From NCBI RefSeq assembly GCF_029227915.1, contig NC_079887.1:27961650-28025649 (forward strand): 64,000 bases of DNA, written 5' to 3'. Below are positions 49,560-62,849 of the stretch, piece after piece; position 1 is the first letter of the stretch, and each line of letters starts with the position of its first letter. The notes beneath the pieces are model-generated. The model saw nothing but the letters and a program-made list of their open reading frames with translations. It was not told the origin of the DNA and did no database searches. Origin of the DNA: Hydractinia symbiolongicarpus (taxonomy: Eukaryota > Cnidaria > Hydrozoa > Anthoathecata > Hydractiniidae). The translations under genes were made by a program, and so were the position numbers.

Positions 49560-52500
49560 ACTCATTTCCAGAACGATTTTTTAAATTATTTTTTCACCAC
49601 TAAAACGCATCAGACTTGTAGTTTTTAAAAATGTTTTCATTTTTGATGAGACGTTGAATAAAAGAAGTTTAATCGCCAGCAAACGAAAATCCGCGATTTT
49701 CCGTAAATCCCGGACTCGGCCCGTATAGTCAAAAGTATACAAAGAAAGTATCCTGTGAGTAAACACATTTCCAGAACGATTTTTTAAATTATTTTTTCAC
49801 CACTAAAACGCATCAGACTTGTAGTTTTTAAAAATGTTTTCATTTTTGATGAGACGCTGAATAAAAGAAGTTTAATCGCCGGCAAACGAAAACCCGCGAT
49901 TTCCCGTAAATCCCGGCTTGGCCCGTATAGTCAAAAGTATACAAAGAAAGTTCTCAGGGAGTAAACTCATTTCTTGAACGATTTTTTAAATTATTTTTTC
50001 ACCACTAAAACGCATGAGACTTGTAGTTTTCAAAAATGTTTTCATTTTTGATGAGACGCTGAATAAAAGCAGTTTAATCGCCGGCAAACGAAAACCCGCG
50101 ATTTCCCGTAAATCCCGGCTTGGCCCGTATAGTCAAAAGTATACAAAGAAAGTACCCAGGGAGTAAACTCATTTCCCGAACGATTTTTTAAATTATTTTT
50201 TCACCACTAAAACGCATGAGACTTGTAGTTTTCAAAAATGTTTTCATTTTTGATGAGACGCTTAATGAAAGAGGTTTAATCGCCGGCAAATGAAATCCCG
50301 CGTTTTCCCGTAAATCCGGGGCTTGGCCCGTATAGTCAAAAGTATACAAAGAAAGTACCCAGGGAGTAAACTCATTTCCCGAACGATTTTTTAAATTATT
50401 TTTTCACCACTAAAACGCATGAGACTTGTAGTTTTCAAAAATGTTTTCATTTTTGATGAGACGCTGAATAAAAGCAGTTTAATCGCCGGCAAACAAAAAC
50501 CTGCGATTTCCCTAAATCCCGGACTCGGCCCGTATAGTCAAAGTATACAAAGAAAGTACCCAGGGAGTAAACTCATTTCCCGAACGATTTTTTAAATTAT
50601 TTTTTCACCACTAAAACGCATGAGACTTTTAGTTTTCAATAATGTTTTCATTTTTGATGAGACGCTTAATGAAAGAGGTTTCATCGCCGGCAAATGAAAT
50701 CCCGCGTTTTCCCGTAAATCCGGGGCTTGGCCCGTATAGTCAAATGTATACAAAGAAAGTACCCAGGGAGTAAACTCATTTCCCGAACGATTTTTTAAAT
50801 TTTTTTTTCACCACTAATACGCATGAGACTTGTAGTTTTCAAAAATGTTTTCATTTTTGATGAGACGCTTAATGAAAGAGGTTTAATCGCCGGAAAACGA
50901 AAACCCGCGATTTCCCGTAAATCCTGGGCTTGGCCCGTATAGTCGAATGTATACAAAGAAAGTACCCTGTGAGTAAACTCATTTCCAGAACGATTTTTTA
51001 AATTATTTTTTCACCACTAAAACGCATCAGACTTGTAGTTTTTAAAAATGTTTTCATTTTTGATGAGACGCTGAATAAAAGAAGTTTAATCGCCGGCAAA
51101 CGAAAACCCGCGAGTTCCCGTAAATCCCGGGCTTGGCACGTATAGTCGAATGTATACAAAGAAAGTACCCTCTGAGTAAACTCATTTCCAGAACGATTTT
51201 TTAAATTATTTTTTCACCACTAAAGCCCATGAGACTTATAGTTTTTAAAAATGTTTTCATTTTTGATGAGACGTTGAATAAAAGAAGTTTAATCGCCAGC
51301 AAACGAAAATCCGCGATTTTCCGTAAATCCCGGACTCGGCCCGTATAGTCAAAAGTATACAAAGAAAGTATCCTGTGAGTAAACACATTTCCAGAACGAT
51401 TTTTTATATTATTTTTTCACCACTAAAACGCATCAGACTTGTAGTTTTTAAAAATGTTTTCATTTTTGATGAGACGCTGAATAAAAGAAGTTTAATCGCC
51501 GGCAAACGAAAACCCGCGATTTCCCGTAAATCCCGGCTTGGCCCGTATAGTCAAAAGTATAAAAAGAAAGTTCCCAGGGAGTAAACTCATTTCTTGAACG
51601 ATTTTTTAAATTATTTTTTCACCACTAAAACGCATGAGACTTGTAGTTTTCAAAAATGTTTTCATTTTTGATGAGACGCTGAATAAAAGCAGTTTAATCG
51701 CCGGCAAACGAAAACCCGCGATTTCCCGTAAATCCCGGCTTGGCCCGTATAGTCAAAAGTATACAAAGAAAGTACCCAGGGAGTAAACTCATTTCCCGAA
51801 CGATTTTTTAAATTATTTTTTCACCACTAAAACGCATGAGACTTGTAGTTTTTAAAAATGTTTTCATTTTTGATGAGACGCTTAATGAAAGAGGTTTAAT
51901 CGCCGGCAAATGAAATCCCGCGTTTTCCCGTAAATCCGGGGCTTGGCCCGTATAGTCAAAAGTATACAAAGAAAGTACCCAGGGAGTAAACTCATTTCCC
52001 GAACGATTTTTTAAATTATTTTTTCACCACTAAAACGCATGAGACTTGTAGTTTTCAAAAATGTTTTCATTTTTGATGAGACGCTGAATAAAAGCAGTTT
52101 AATCGCCGGCAAACAAAAACCTGCGATTTCCCTAAATCCCGGACTCGGCCCGTATAGTCAAAGTATACAAAGAAAGTACCCAGGGAGTAAACTCATTTCC
52201 CGAACGATTTTTTAAATTATTTTTTCACCACTAAAACGCATGAGACTTGTAGTTTTCAAAAATGTTTTCATTTTTGATGAGACGCTTAATAAAAGAGGTT
52301 TAATCGCCGGCAAATGAAATCCCGCGTTTTCCCGTAAATCCGGGGCTTGGCCCGTATAGTCAAATGTATACAAAGAAAGTACCCAGGGAGTAAACTCGTT
52401 TCCCGAACGATTTTTTAAATTTTTTTTTCACCACTAATACGCATGAGACTTGTAGTTTTCAAAAATGTTTTCATTTTTGATGAGACGCTTAATGAAAGAG

Positions 52501-53650
52501 GTTTAATCGCCGGAAAACGAAAACCCGCGATTTCCCGTAAATCCTGGGCTTGGCCCGTATAGTCGAATGTATACAAAGAAAGTACCCTGTGAGTAAACTC
52601 ATTTCCCGAACGATTTTTTAAATTATTTTTTCACCACTAAAACGCATGAGACTTGTAGTTTTCAAAAATGTTTTCATTTTTGATGAGACGCTTAATAAAA
52701 GAGGTTTAATCGCCGGCAAATGAAATCCCGCGTTTTCCCGTAAATCCGGGGCTTGGCCCGTATAGTCAAATGTATACAAAGAAAGTACCCAGGGAGTAAA
52801 CTCGTTTCCCGAACGATTTTTTAAATTTTTTTTTCACCACTAATACGCATGAGACTTGTAGTTTTCAAAAATGTTTTCATTTTTGATGAGACGCTTAATG
52901 AAAGAGGTTTAATCGCCGGAAAACGAAAACCCGCGATTTCCCGTAAATCCTGGGCTTGGCCCGTATAGTCGAATGTATACAAAGAAAGTACCCTGTGAGT
53001 AAACTCATTTCCAGAACGATTTTTTAAATTATTTTTTCACCACTAAAACGCATCAGACTTATAGTTTTTAAAAATGTTTTCATTTTTGATGAGACGCTGA
53101 ATAAAAGAAGTTTAATCGCCGGCAAACGAAAACCCGCGATTTCCCGTAAATCCCGGCTTGGCCCGTATAGTCAAAAGTATACAAAGAAAGTTCCCAGGGA
53201 GTAAACTCATTTCTTGAACGATTTTTTAAATTATTTTTTCACCACTAAAACGCATGAGACTTGTAGTTTTCAAAAATGTTTTCATTTTTGATGAGACGCT
53301 GAATAAAAGCAGTTTAATCGCCGGCAAACGAAAACCCGCGATTTCCCGTAAATCCCGGCTTGGCCCTTATAGTCAAAAGTATACAAAGAAAGTACCCAGG
53401 GAGTAAACTCATTTCCCGAACGATTTTTTAAATTATTTTTTCACCACTAAAACGCATGAGACTTGTAGTTTTCAAAAATGTTTTCATTTTTGATGAGACG
53501 CTTAATGAAAGAGGTTTAATCGCCGGCAAATGAAATCCCGCGTTTTCCCGTAAATCCGGGGCTTGGCCCGTATAGTCAAAAGTATACAAAGAAAGTACCC
53601 AGGGAGTAAACTCATTTCCCGAACGATTTTTTAAATTATTGTTTCACCAC
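49560..53650. repeat. 8-monomer higher-order repeat, 1,620 bp, about 2.5 copies
   Basis: GTATCCTGTGAGTAAACACA lies near 49,748 and 51,368, with a changed third copy near 52,988. The shortened GTATAGTCAAAGTATAC (one A fewer) lies near 50,532, 52,152 and 53,772. A nested 406-bp dimer duplication marked by AAACTCGTTTCCC lies at about 52,390-53,000. Confidence 0.82.
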
Positions 53651-56600
53651 TAAAACGCATGAGACTTGTAGTTTTCAAAAATGTTTTCATTTTTGATGAG
53701 ACGCTGAATAAAAGCAGTTTAATCGCCGGCAAACAAAAACCTGCGATTTCCCTAAATCCCGGACTCGGCCCGTATAGTCAAAGTATACAAAGAAAGTACC
53801 CAGGGAGTAAACTCATTTCCAGAACGATTTTTAAAATTATTTTTTCACCACTAAAACGCATAAGACTTGTAGTTTTTAAAAATGTTTTCATTTTTGATGA
53901 GACGCTGAATAAAAGAAGTTTAATCGCCCCCAAACGAAAACCCGCGACTTCCCGTAAATCCCGGCCTTGGCCCGTATAGTCAAAAGTATACAAAGAAAGT
54001 ACCCAGGGAGTAAACTCATTTCCCAAACGATTTTTTAAATTATTATTTCACCACTAAAACGCATGAGACTTGTAGTTTTCAAGAATGTTTTCATTTTTGA
54101 TGAGACGCTGAATAAAAGCAGTTTAATCGCCGGTAAACAAAAACCCGCGATTTCCCGTAAATCCCAGGCTTGGCACGTATAGTCGAATGTATACAAAGAA
54201 AGTACCCTGAGAGTAAACTCATTTCCAGAACGATTTTTTAAATTATTTTTTCACCACTAAAACGCATCAGACTTGTAGTTTTTAAAATTGTTTTCATTTT
54301 TGATGAGACGCTGAATAAAAGAAGTTTAATCGCCGGCAAACGAAAACCCGCGATTTCCCGTAAATCCCGGCTTGGCCCGTATAGTCAAAAGTATACAAAG
54401 AAAGTTCCCAGTGAGTAAACTCATTTCTTGAACGATTTTTTAAATTATTTTTTCACCACTAAAACGCATGAGACTTGTAGTTTTCAAAAATGTTTTCATT
54501 TTTGATGAGACGCTTAATGAAAGAGGTTTAATCGCCGGCAAATGAAATCCCGCGTTTTCCCGTAAATCCGCGGCTTGGCCCGTATAGTCAAAAGTATACA
54601 AAGAAAGTACCCAGGGAGTAAACTCATTTCCCGAACGATTTTTTAAATTATTTTTTCACCACTAAAACGCATGAGACTTGTAGTTTTCAAAAATGTTTTC
54701 ATTTTTGATGAGACGCTGAATAAAAGCAGTTTAATCGCCGGCAAACAAAAACCTGCGATTTCCCTAAATCCCGGACTCGGCCCGTATAGTCAAAGTACAC
54801 AAAGAAAGTACCCAGGGAGTAAACTCATTTCCAGAACGATTTTTAAAATTATTTTTTCACCACTAAAACGCATAAGACTTGTAGTTTTTAAAAATGTTTT
54901 CATTTTTGATGAGACGCTGAATAAAAGAAGTTTATTCGCCGGCAAACGAAAACCCGCGATTTCCCGTAAATCCCGGACTCGGCCCGTATAGTCAAAAGTA
55001 TACAAAGAAAGTACCCAGGGAGTAAACTCATTTCCCGAACGATTTTTTAAATTATTTTTTCACCACTAAAACGCATGAGACTTGTAGTTTTCAAAAATGT
55101 TTTCATTTTTGATGAGACGCTGAATAAAAGAAGTTTAATCGCCGGCAAACGAAAACCCGCGACTTCCCGTAAATCCCGGCCTTGGCCCGTATAGTCAAAA
55201 GTATACAAAGAAAGTACCCAGGGAGTAAACTCATTTCCCAAACGATTTTTTAAATTATTATTTCACCACTAAAACGTATGAGACTTGTAGTTTTCAAAAA
55301 TGTTTTCATTTTTGATGAGACGCTGAATAAAAGAAGTTTAATCGCCGGCAAACGAAAACCCGCGACTTCCCGTAAATCCCGGCCTTGGCCCGTATAGTCA
55401 AAAGTATACAAAGAAAGTACCCAGGGAGTAAACTCATTTCCCAAACGATTTTTTAAATTATTATTTCACCACTAAAACGTATGAGACTTGTAGTTTTCAA
55501 GAATGTTTTCATTTTTGATGAGACGCTGAATAAAAGCAGTTTAATCGCCGGCAAACGAAAACCCGCGATTTCCCGTAAATCCCAGGCTTGGCCCGTATAG
55601 TCAAAAGTATACAAAGAAAGTACCCTGAGAGTAAACTCATTTCCAGAACGATTTTTTAAATTATTTTTTCACCACTAAAACGCATAAGACTTGTAGTTTT
55701 TAAAAATGTTTTCATTTTTGATGAGACGCTGAATAAAAGAAGTTTAATCGCCGGCAAAGGAAAACCCGCGATTTCCAGTAAATCCCGGCTTGGCCCGTAT
55801 AGTCAAAGTATACAAAGAAAGTACCCAGGGAGTAAACTCATTTCCAGAACGATTTTTAAAATTATTTTTTCACCACTAAAACGCATAAGACTTGTAGTTT
55901 TTAAAAATGTTTTCATTTTTGATGAGACGCTGAATAAAAGAAGTTTATTCGCCGGCAAACGAAAACCCGCGATTTCCCGTAAATCCCGGACTCGGCCCGT
56001 ATAGTCAAAAGTATACAAAGAAAGTACCCAGGGAGTAAACTCATTTCCCGAACGATTTTTTAAATTATTTTTTCACCACTAAAACGCATGAGACTTGTAG
56101 TTTTCAAAAATGTTTTCATTTTTGATGAGACGCTGAATAAAAGAAGTTTAATCGCCGGCAAACGAAAACCCGCGACTTCCCGTAAATCCCGGCCTTGGCC
56201 CGTATAGTCAAAAGTATACAAAGAAAGTACCCAGGGAGTAAACTCATTTCCCAAACGATTTTTTAAATTATTATTTCACCACTAAAACGTATGAGACTTG
56301 TAGTTTTCAAAAATGTTTTCATTTTTGATGAGACGCTGAATAAAAGAAGTTTAATCGCCGGCAAACGAAAACCCGCGACTTCCCGTAAATCCCGGCCTTG
56401 GCCCGTATAGTCAAAAGTATACAAAGAAAGTACCCAGGGAGTAAACTCATTTCCCAAACGATTTTTTAAATTATTATTTCACCACTAAAACGTATGAGAC
56501 TTGTAGTTTTCAAGAATGTTTTCATTTTTGATGAGACGCTGAATAAAAGCAGTTTAATCGCCGGCAAACGAAAACCCGCGATTTCCCGTAAATCCCAGGC

Positions 56601-57290
56601 TTGGCCCGTATAGTCAAAAGTATACAAAGAAAGTACCCTGAGAGTAAACTCATTTCCAGAACGATTTTTTAAATTATTTTTTCACCACTAAAACGCATAA
56701 GACTTGTAGTTTTTAAAAATGTTTTCATTTTTGATGAGACGCTGAATAAAAGAAGTTTAATCGCCGGCAAAGGAAAACCCGCGATTTCCAGTAAATCCCG
56801 GCTTGGCCCGTATAGTCAAAGTATACAAAGAAAGTACCCAGGGAGTAAACTCATTTCCAGAACGATTTTTAAAATTATTTTTTCACCACTAAAACGCATA
56901 AGACTTGTAGTTTTTAAAAATGTTTTCATTTTTGATGAGACGCTGAATAAAAGAAGTTTATTCGCCGGCAAACGAAAACCCGCGATTTCCCGTAAATCCC
57001 GGACTCGGCCCGTATAGTCAAAAGTATACAAAGAAAGTACCCAGGGAGTAAACTCATTTCCCGAACGATTTTTTAAATTATTTTTTCACCACTAAAACGC
57101 ATGAGACTTGTAGTTTTCAAAAATGTTTTCATTTTTGATGAGACGCTGAATAAAAGAAGTTTAATCGCCGGCAAACGAAAACCCGCGACTTCCCGTAAAT
57201 CCCGGCCTTGGCCCGTATAGTCAAAAGTATACAAAGAAAGTACCCAGGGAGTAAACTCATTTCCCAAACGATTTTTTAAATTATTATTTC
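53640..57290. repeat. 5-monomer higher-order repeat, about 1,013 bp, about 3.5 copies
   Basis: CGATTTTTAAAATTATTTTTTC lies near 53,824, 54,837, 55,850 and 56,863. CCCGCGACTTCCCG with CCCGGCCTTGGCCCG recurs between them. The last two full copies are nearly identical. The first differs, for example CGCCCCCAAACG near 53,926, and it lacks part of the later arrangement. Confidence 0.88.
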
Positions 57291-57299
57291 ACCACTAAA

Positions 57300-60200
57300 A
57301 CGCATGAGACTTGTAGTTTTCAAAAATGTTTTCATTTTTGATGAGACGCTGAATAAAAGAAGTTTAATCGCCGGTAAACGAAAACCAGCGACTTCCCGTA
57401 AATCCCGGCCTTGGCCCGTATAGTCAAAAGTATACAAAGAAAGTACCCAGGGAGTAAACTCATTTCCCGAACAATTTTTTAAATTATTTTTTCACCACTA
57501 AAACGCATAAGACTTGTAGTTTTTAAAAATGTTTTCACTTTTGATGAGACGCTGAATAAAAGAAGTTTAATCGCCGGCAAACGAAAATCCGCGATTTCCC
57601 GTAATCCCGGGCTTCGCCCGTATAGTCAAAAGTATACAAAGAAAGTACCCAGGGAGTAAACTCATTTCCCGAACGATTTTTTATATTATTTTTTTACCAC
57701 TAAACGCATGAGAATTTTAGTTTTCAAAAATATGTTCATATTTGATGGGACGCTGAATAAAGGAAGTTTAATCGCCGGCAAACGAAAATCCGCGATTTCC
57801 CGTAAATCCCGGACTCGGCCCGTATAGTCAAAAGTATACAAAGAAAGTACCCAGGGAGTAAACTCATTTCGCGAACGATTTTTTGAATTATTTTTTCACC
57901 ACTAAAACGCATGAGACTTGTAGTTTTCAAAAATGTTTTCATTTTTGATGAGACGCTTAATGAAAGAGGTTTAATCGCCGGCAAACGATATCCCGCGTTT
58001 TCCCGTATATCCGGGGCTTGGCCCGTATAGTCGAATGTATACAAAGAAAGTACCCAGGGAGCAAACTCATTTCCCGAACGATTTTTTAAATTTTTTTTTC
58101 AAAACTAAAACGCATGAGACTTGTAGTTTTTAAAAATGTTTTCATTTTTGATGAGACGCTTAATGAAAGAGTTTTAATAGCCGGAAAACGAAAACCCTGT
58201 GAGTAAACTCATTTCCAGAACGATTTTTTAAATTATTTTTTCACCACTAAAACGCATGAGAATTTTAGTTTTCAAAAATGTTTTCATTTTTGATGAGACG
58301 CTGAATAAAACCAGTTTAATCGCCGGCAAACGAAAACCTGCGACTTCCTTAAATCCCAGACTAGGCCCGCATAGTCAAAAGTATACAAAGAAAGCACCCA
58401 GGGAGTAAACTCATTTCCCGAACGATTTTTTAAATTACTTTTTCACCACTAAAACGCATGAGACTTGTAGTTTTTAAAAATGTTTTCATTTTTGATGAGA
58501 CGCTGAATAAAAGAAGTTTAATCGCCGGCAAACGAAAACCTGCGATTTCCCGTAAATCCTGGACTCGGCCCGTATAGTCAAAAGTATACAAAGAAAGTAC
58601 CCAGGGAGTAAACTCATTTCCCAAACGATTTTTTAAATTATTATTTCACCACTAAAACGCATGAGACTTGTAGTTTTCAAGAATGTTTTCATTTTTGATG
58701 AGACGCTGAATAAAAGCAGTTTAATCGCCGGCAAACGAAAATCCGCGATTTCCCGTTATCCCGGGCTTGGCCCGTATAGTCAAAAGTATACAAAGAAAGT
58801 ACCAAGGAAGTAAACTCATTTCCCGAACGATTTTTTATATTATTTTTTTACCACTAAACGCATGAGACTTGTAGTTTTCAAAAATATTTTCATATTTGAT
58901 GGGACGCTAAATAAAAGAAGTTTAATCGCCGGCAAACGAAAATCCGCGATTTCCCGTAAATCCCGGCTTGGCCCGTATAGTCAAAAGTATACAAAGAAAG
59001 TACCCGGGGAGTAAACTCATTTCCCGAACGATTTTTTATATTATTTTTTCACCACTAAAACGCATGACGCATGAGACTTGTAGTTTTCAAAAATGTTTTC
59101 ATTTTTGATGAGACGCTGAATAAAAGAAGTTTAATCGCCGGTAAACGAAAACCAGCGACTTCCCGTAAATCCCGGGCTTGGCCCGTATAGTCAAAAGTAT
59201 ACAAAGAAAGTACCCAGGGAGTAAACTCATTTCCCGAACAATTTTTTAAATTATTTTTTCACCACTAAAACGCATAAGACTTGTAGTTTTTAAAAATGTT
59301 TTCACTTTTGATGAGACGCTGAATAAAAGAAGTTTAATCGCCGGCAAACGAAAATCCGCGATTTCCCGTAATCCCGGGCTTCGCCCGTATAGTCAAAAGT
59401 ATACAAAGAAAGTACCCAGGGAGTAAACTCATTTCCCGAACGATTTTTTATATTATTTTTTTACCACTAAACGCATGAGAATTTTAGTTTTCAAAAATAT
59501 TTTCATATTTGATGGGACGCTGAATAAAGGAAGTTTAATCGCCGGCAAACGAAAATCCGCGATTTCCCGTAAATCCCGGACTCGGCCCGTATAGTCAAAA
59601 GTATACAAAGAAAGTACCCAGGGAGTAAACTCATTTCGCGAACGATTTTTTGAATTATTTTTTCACCACTAAAACGCATGAGACTTGTAGTTTTCAAAAA
59701 TGTTTTCATTTTTGATGAGACGCTTAATGAAAGAGGTTTAATCGCCGGCAAACGATATCCCGCGTTTTCCCGTATATCCGGGGCTTGGCCCGTATAGTCG
59801 AATGTATACAAAGAAAGTACCCAGGGAGCAAACTCATTTCCCGAACGATTTTTTAAATTTTTTTTTCAAAACTAAAACGCATGAGACTTGTAGTTTTCAA
59901 AAATGTTTTCATTTTTGATGAGACGCTTAATGAAAGAGTTTTAATAGCCGGAAAACGAAAACCCTGTGAGTAAACTCATTTCCAGAACGATTTTTTAAAT
60001 TATTTTTTCACCACTAAAACGCATGAGAATTTTAGTTTTCAAAAATGTTTTCATTTTTGATGAGACGCTGAATAAAACCAGTTTAATCGCCGGCAAACGA
60101 AAACCTGCGACTTCCTTAAATCCCAGACTAGGCCCGCATAGTCAAAAGTATACAAAGAAAGCACCCAGGGAGTAAACTCATTTCCCGAACGATTTTTTAA

Positions 60201-60735
60201 ATTACTTTTTCACCACTAAAACGCATGAGACTTGTAGTTTTTAAAAATGTTTTCATTTTTGATGAGACGCTGAATAAAAGAAGTTTAATCGCCGGCAAAC
60301 GAAAACCTGCGATTTCCCGTAAATCCTGGACTCGGCCCGTATAGTCAAAAGTATACAAAGAAAGTACCCAGGGAGTAAACTCATTTCCCAAACGATTTTT
60401 TAAATTATTATTTCACCACTAAAACGCATGAGACTTGTAGTTTTCAAGAATGTTTTCATTTTTGATGAGACGCTGAATAAAAGCAGTTTAATCGCCGGCA
60501 AACGAAAATCCGCGATTTCCCGTTATCCCGGGCTTGGCCCGTATAGTCAAAAGTATACAAAGAAAGTACCAAGGAAGTAAACTCATTTCCCGAACGATTT
60601 TTTATATTATTTTTTTACCACTAAACGCATGAGACTTGTAGTTTTCAAAAATATTTTCATATTTGATGGGACGCTAAATAAAAGAAGTTTAATCGCCGGC
60701 AAACGAAAATCCGCGATTTCCCGTAAATCCCGGAC
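57300..60735. repeat. Duplication of about 8.7 monomers, 1,767 bp, two copies
   Basis: GAATAAAGGAAGTTTAATC lies near 57,752 and 59,519, and GACTAGGCCCGCATAG near 58,351 and 60,118, both 1,767 bp apart. The non-integer length is explained by a monomer with a 61-bp internal deletion (junctions near 58,195 and 59,962) and by a 7-bp insertion near 59,061. The two copies share the deletion, so it came first. Confidence 0.9.
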
Positions 60736-62849
60736 TCGGCCCGTATAGTCAAAAGTATACAAAGAAAGTACTCAGGGAGTAAACTCATTTCCCGAACGAT
60801 TTTTTGAATTATTTTTTCACCACTAAAACGCATGAGACTTGTAGTTTTTAAAAATGTTTTCATTTTTGATGAGACGCTGAACAAAAGAAGTTTAATCGCC
60901 GGCAAACGAAAACCTGCGATTTCCCGTAAATCCTGGACTCGGCCCGCATAGTCAAAAGTATACAAAGAAAGTACCCAGGGAGTAAACTCATTTCCCAAAC
61001 GATTTTTTAAATTATTATTTCACCACTAAAACGCATGAGACTTGTAGTTTTCAAGAATGTTTTTATTTTTGATGAGACGCTGAATAAAAGCAGTTTAATC
61101 GCCGGCAAACAAAAACCTGCGATTTCCCTAAATCCCGGACTCGGCCCGTATAGTCAAAAGTATACAAAGAAAGTACCCAGGGAGTAAACTCATTTCCAGA
61201 ACGATTTTTTTAATTATATTTTCACCACTAAAACGCATGAGACTTGTAGTTTTTAAAAATGTTTTCATTTTTGATGAGACGCTGAATAAAAGAAGTTTAA
61301 TCGCCGGCAAACGAAAACCCGCGATTTCCCATAAATCCCGGCTTGGCCCGTATAGTCAAAAGTATACAAAGAAAGTACCCAGGGAGTAAACTCATTTCCC
61401 GAACGATTTTTTAAATTATTTTTACACCACTAAAACGCATGAGACTTGTAGTTTTTAAAAAAGTTTTCATTTTTGATGTGACGCTGAATAAAAGCAGTTT
61501 AATCGCCGGCAAACGAAAACCTGTGATTTCCCTAAATCCCGGACTCGGTCCGTATAGTCAAAAGTATACAAAGAAAGTACCCAGGGAGTAAACTTATTTC
61601 CAGAACGAATTTTTAAATTATTTTTTCACCACTAAAACGCATAAGACTTGTAGTTTTTTAAAATGTTTTCATTATTGATGAGACGCTGAATAAAAGAAGT
61701 TTAATCGCCGGCAAACGAAAACCCGCGATTTCCTGTAAATCCCGGGCTTGGCCCGTATAGTCAAAAGTATACAAAGAAAGTACTCAGGGAGTAAACTCAT
61801 TTCCCGAACGATTTTTTGAATTATTTTTTCATCACTAAAACGCATGAGACTTGTAGTTTTTAAAAATGTTTTCATTTTTGATGAGACGCTGAATAAAAGA
61901 AGTTTAATCGCCGGCAAACGAAAACCTGCGATTTCCCGTAAATCCTGGACTCGGCCCGTATAGTCAAAAGTATACAAAGAAAGTACCCAGGGAGTAAACT
62001 CATTTCCCGAACGATTTTTTATATTATTTTTTTACCACTAAACGCATGAGACTTGTACTTTTCAAAAATATTGTCATATTTGATGGGACGCTGAATAAAA
62101 GAAGTTTAATCGCCGGCAAACGAAAATCCGCGATTTCCCGTAAATCCCGGGCTCGGCCCGTATAGTAAAAAGTATACAAAGAAAGTACCCAGGGAGTAAA
62201 CTCATTTCCCGAACGATTTTTTAAATTATTTTTTCACCACTAAAACGCATGAGACTTGTTGTTTTCAAAAATGTTTTCATTTTTGATGAGACGCTGAATA
62301 AAAGAAGTTTAATCGCCGGCAAACGAAAACCCGCGATTTCCCGTAAATCGCGGACTCGGCCCGTATAGTCAAAAGTATACAAAGAAAGTATCCAGGGAGT
62401 AAACTCATTTCCCGAACGATTTTTTAAATTATTTTTTCACCACTAAAACGCATAAGACTTGTAGTTTTTAAAAATGTTTTCATTTTTGATGAGACGCTGA
62501 ATAAAAGAAGTTTAATCGCCGGCAAACGAAAACCCGCGATTTCCCGTAAATACCGGCTTGGCCCGTATAGTCAAAAGTATACAAAGAAAGTACCCGGGGA
62601 GTAAACTCATTTCCCGAACGATTTTTTAAATTATTTTTTCACCACTAAAACGCATGAGACTTGTAGTTTTCAAAAATGTTTTCATTTTTGATGAGACGCT
62701 GAATAAAAGAAGTTTAATCGGCGGCAAACAAAAACCAGCGACTTCCCGTAAATCCCGGGCTTGGCCCGTATAGTCATAAGTATACAAAGAAAGTACCCAG
62801 GGAGTAAACTCATTTCCCGAACGATTTTTTAAATTATTTTTTCACCACT
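60736..62849. repeat. Satellite with mixed N and V classes
   Basis: About ten monomers, mostly N class, with C class near 61,100 and 61,510 and a V-class monomer near 62,020 carrying TTGTACTTTTC and ATTGTCATATTTG. AATTATATTTTCACC near 61,211 and CCCATAAATCCC near 61,327 resemble 42,094-42,215 and 44,317-44,435 in sequence and order. No adjacent duplication is seen. Confidence 0.7.
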
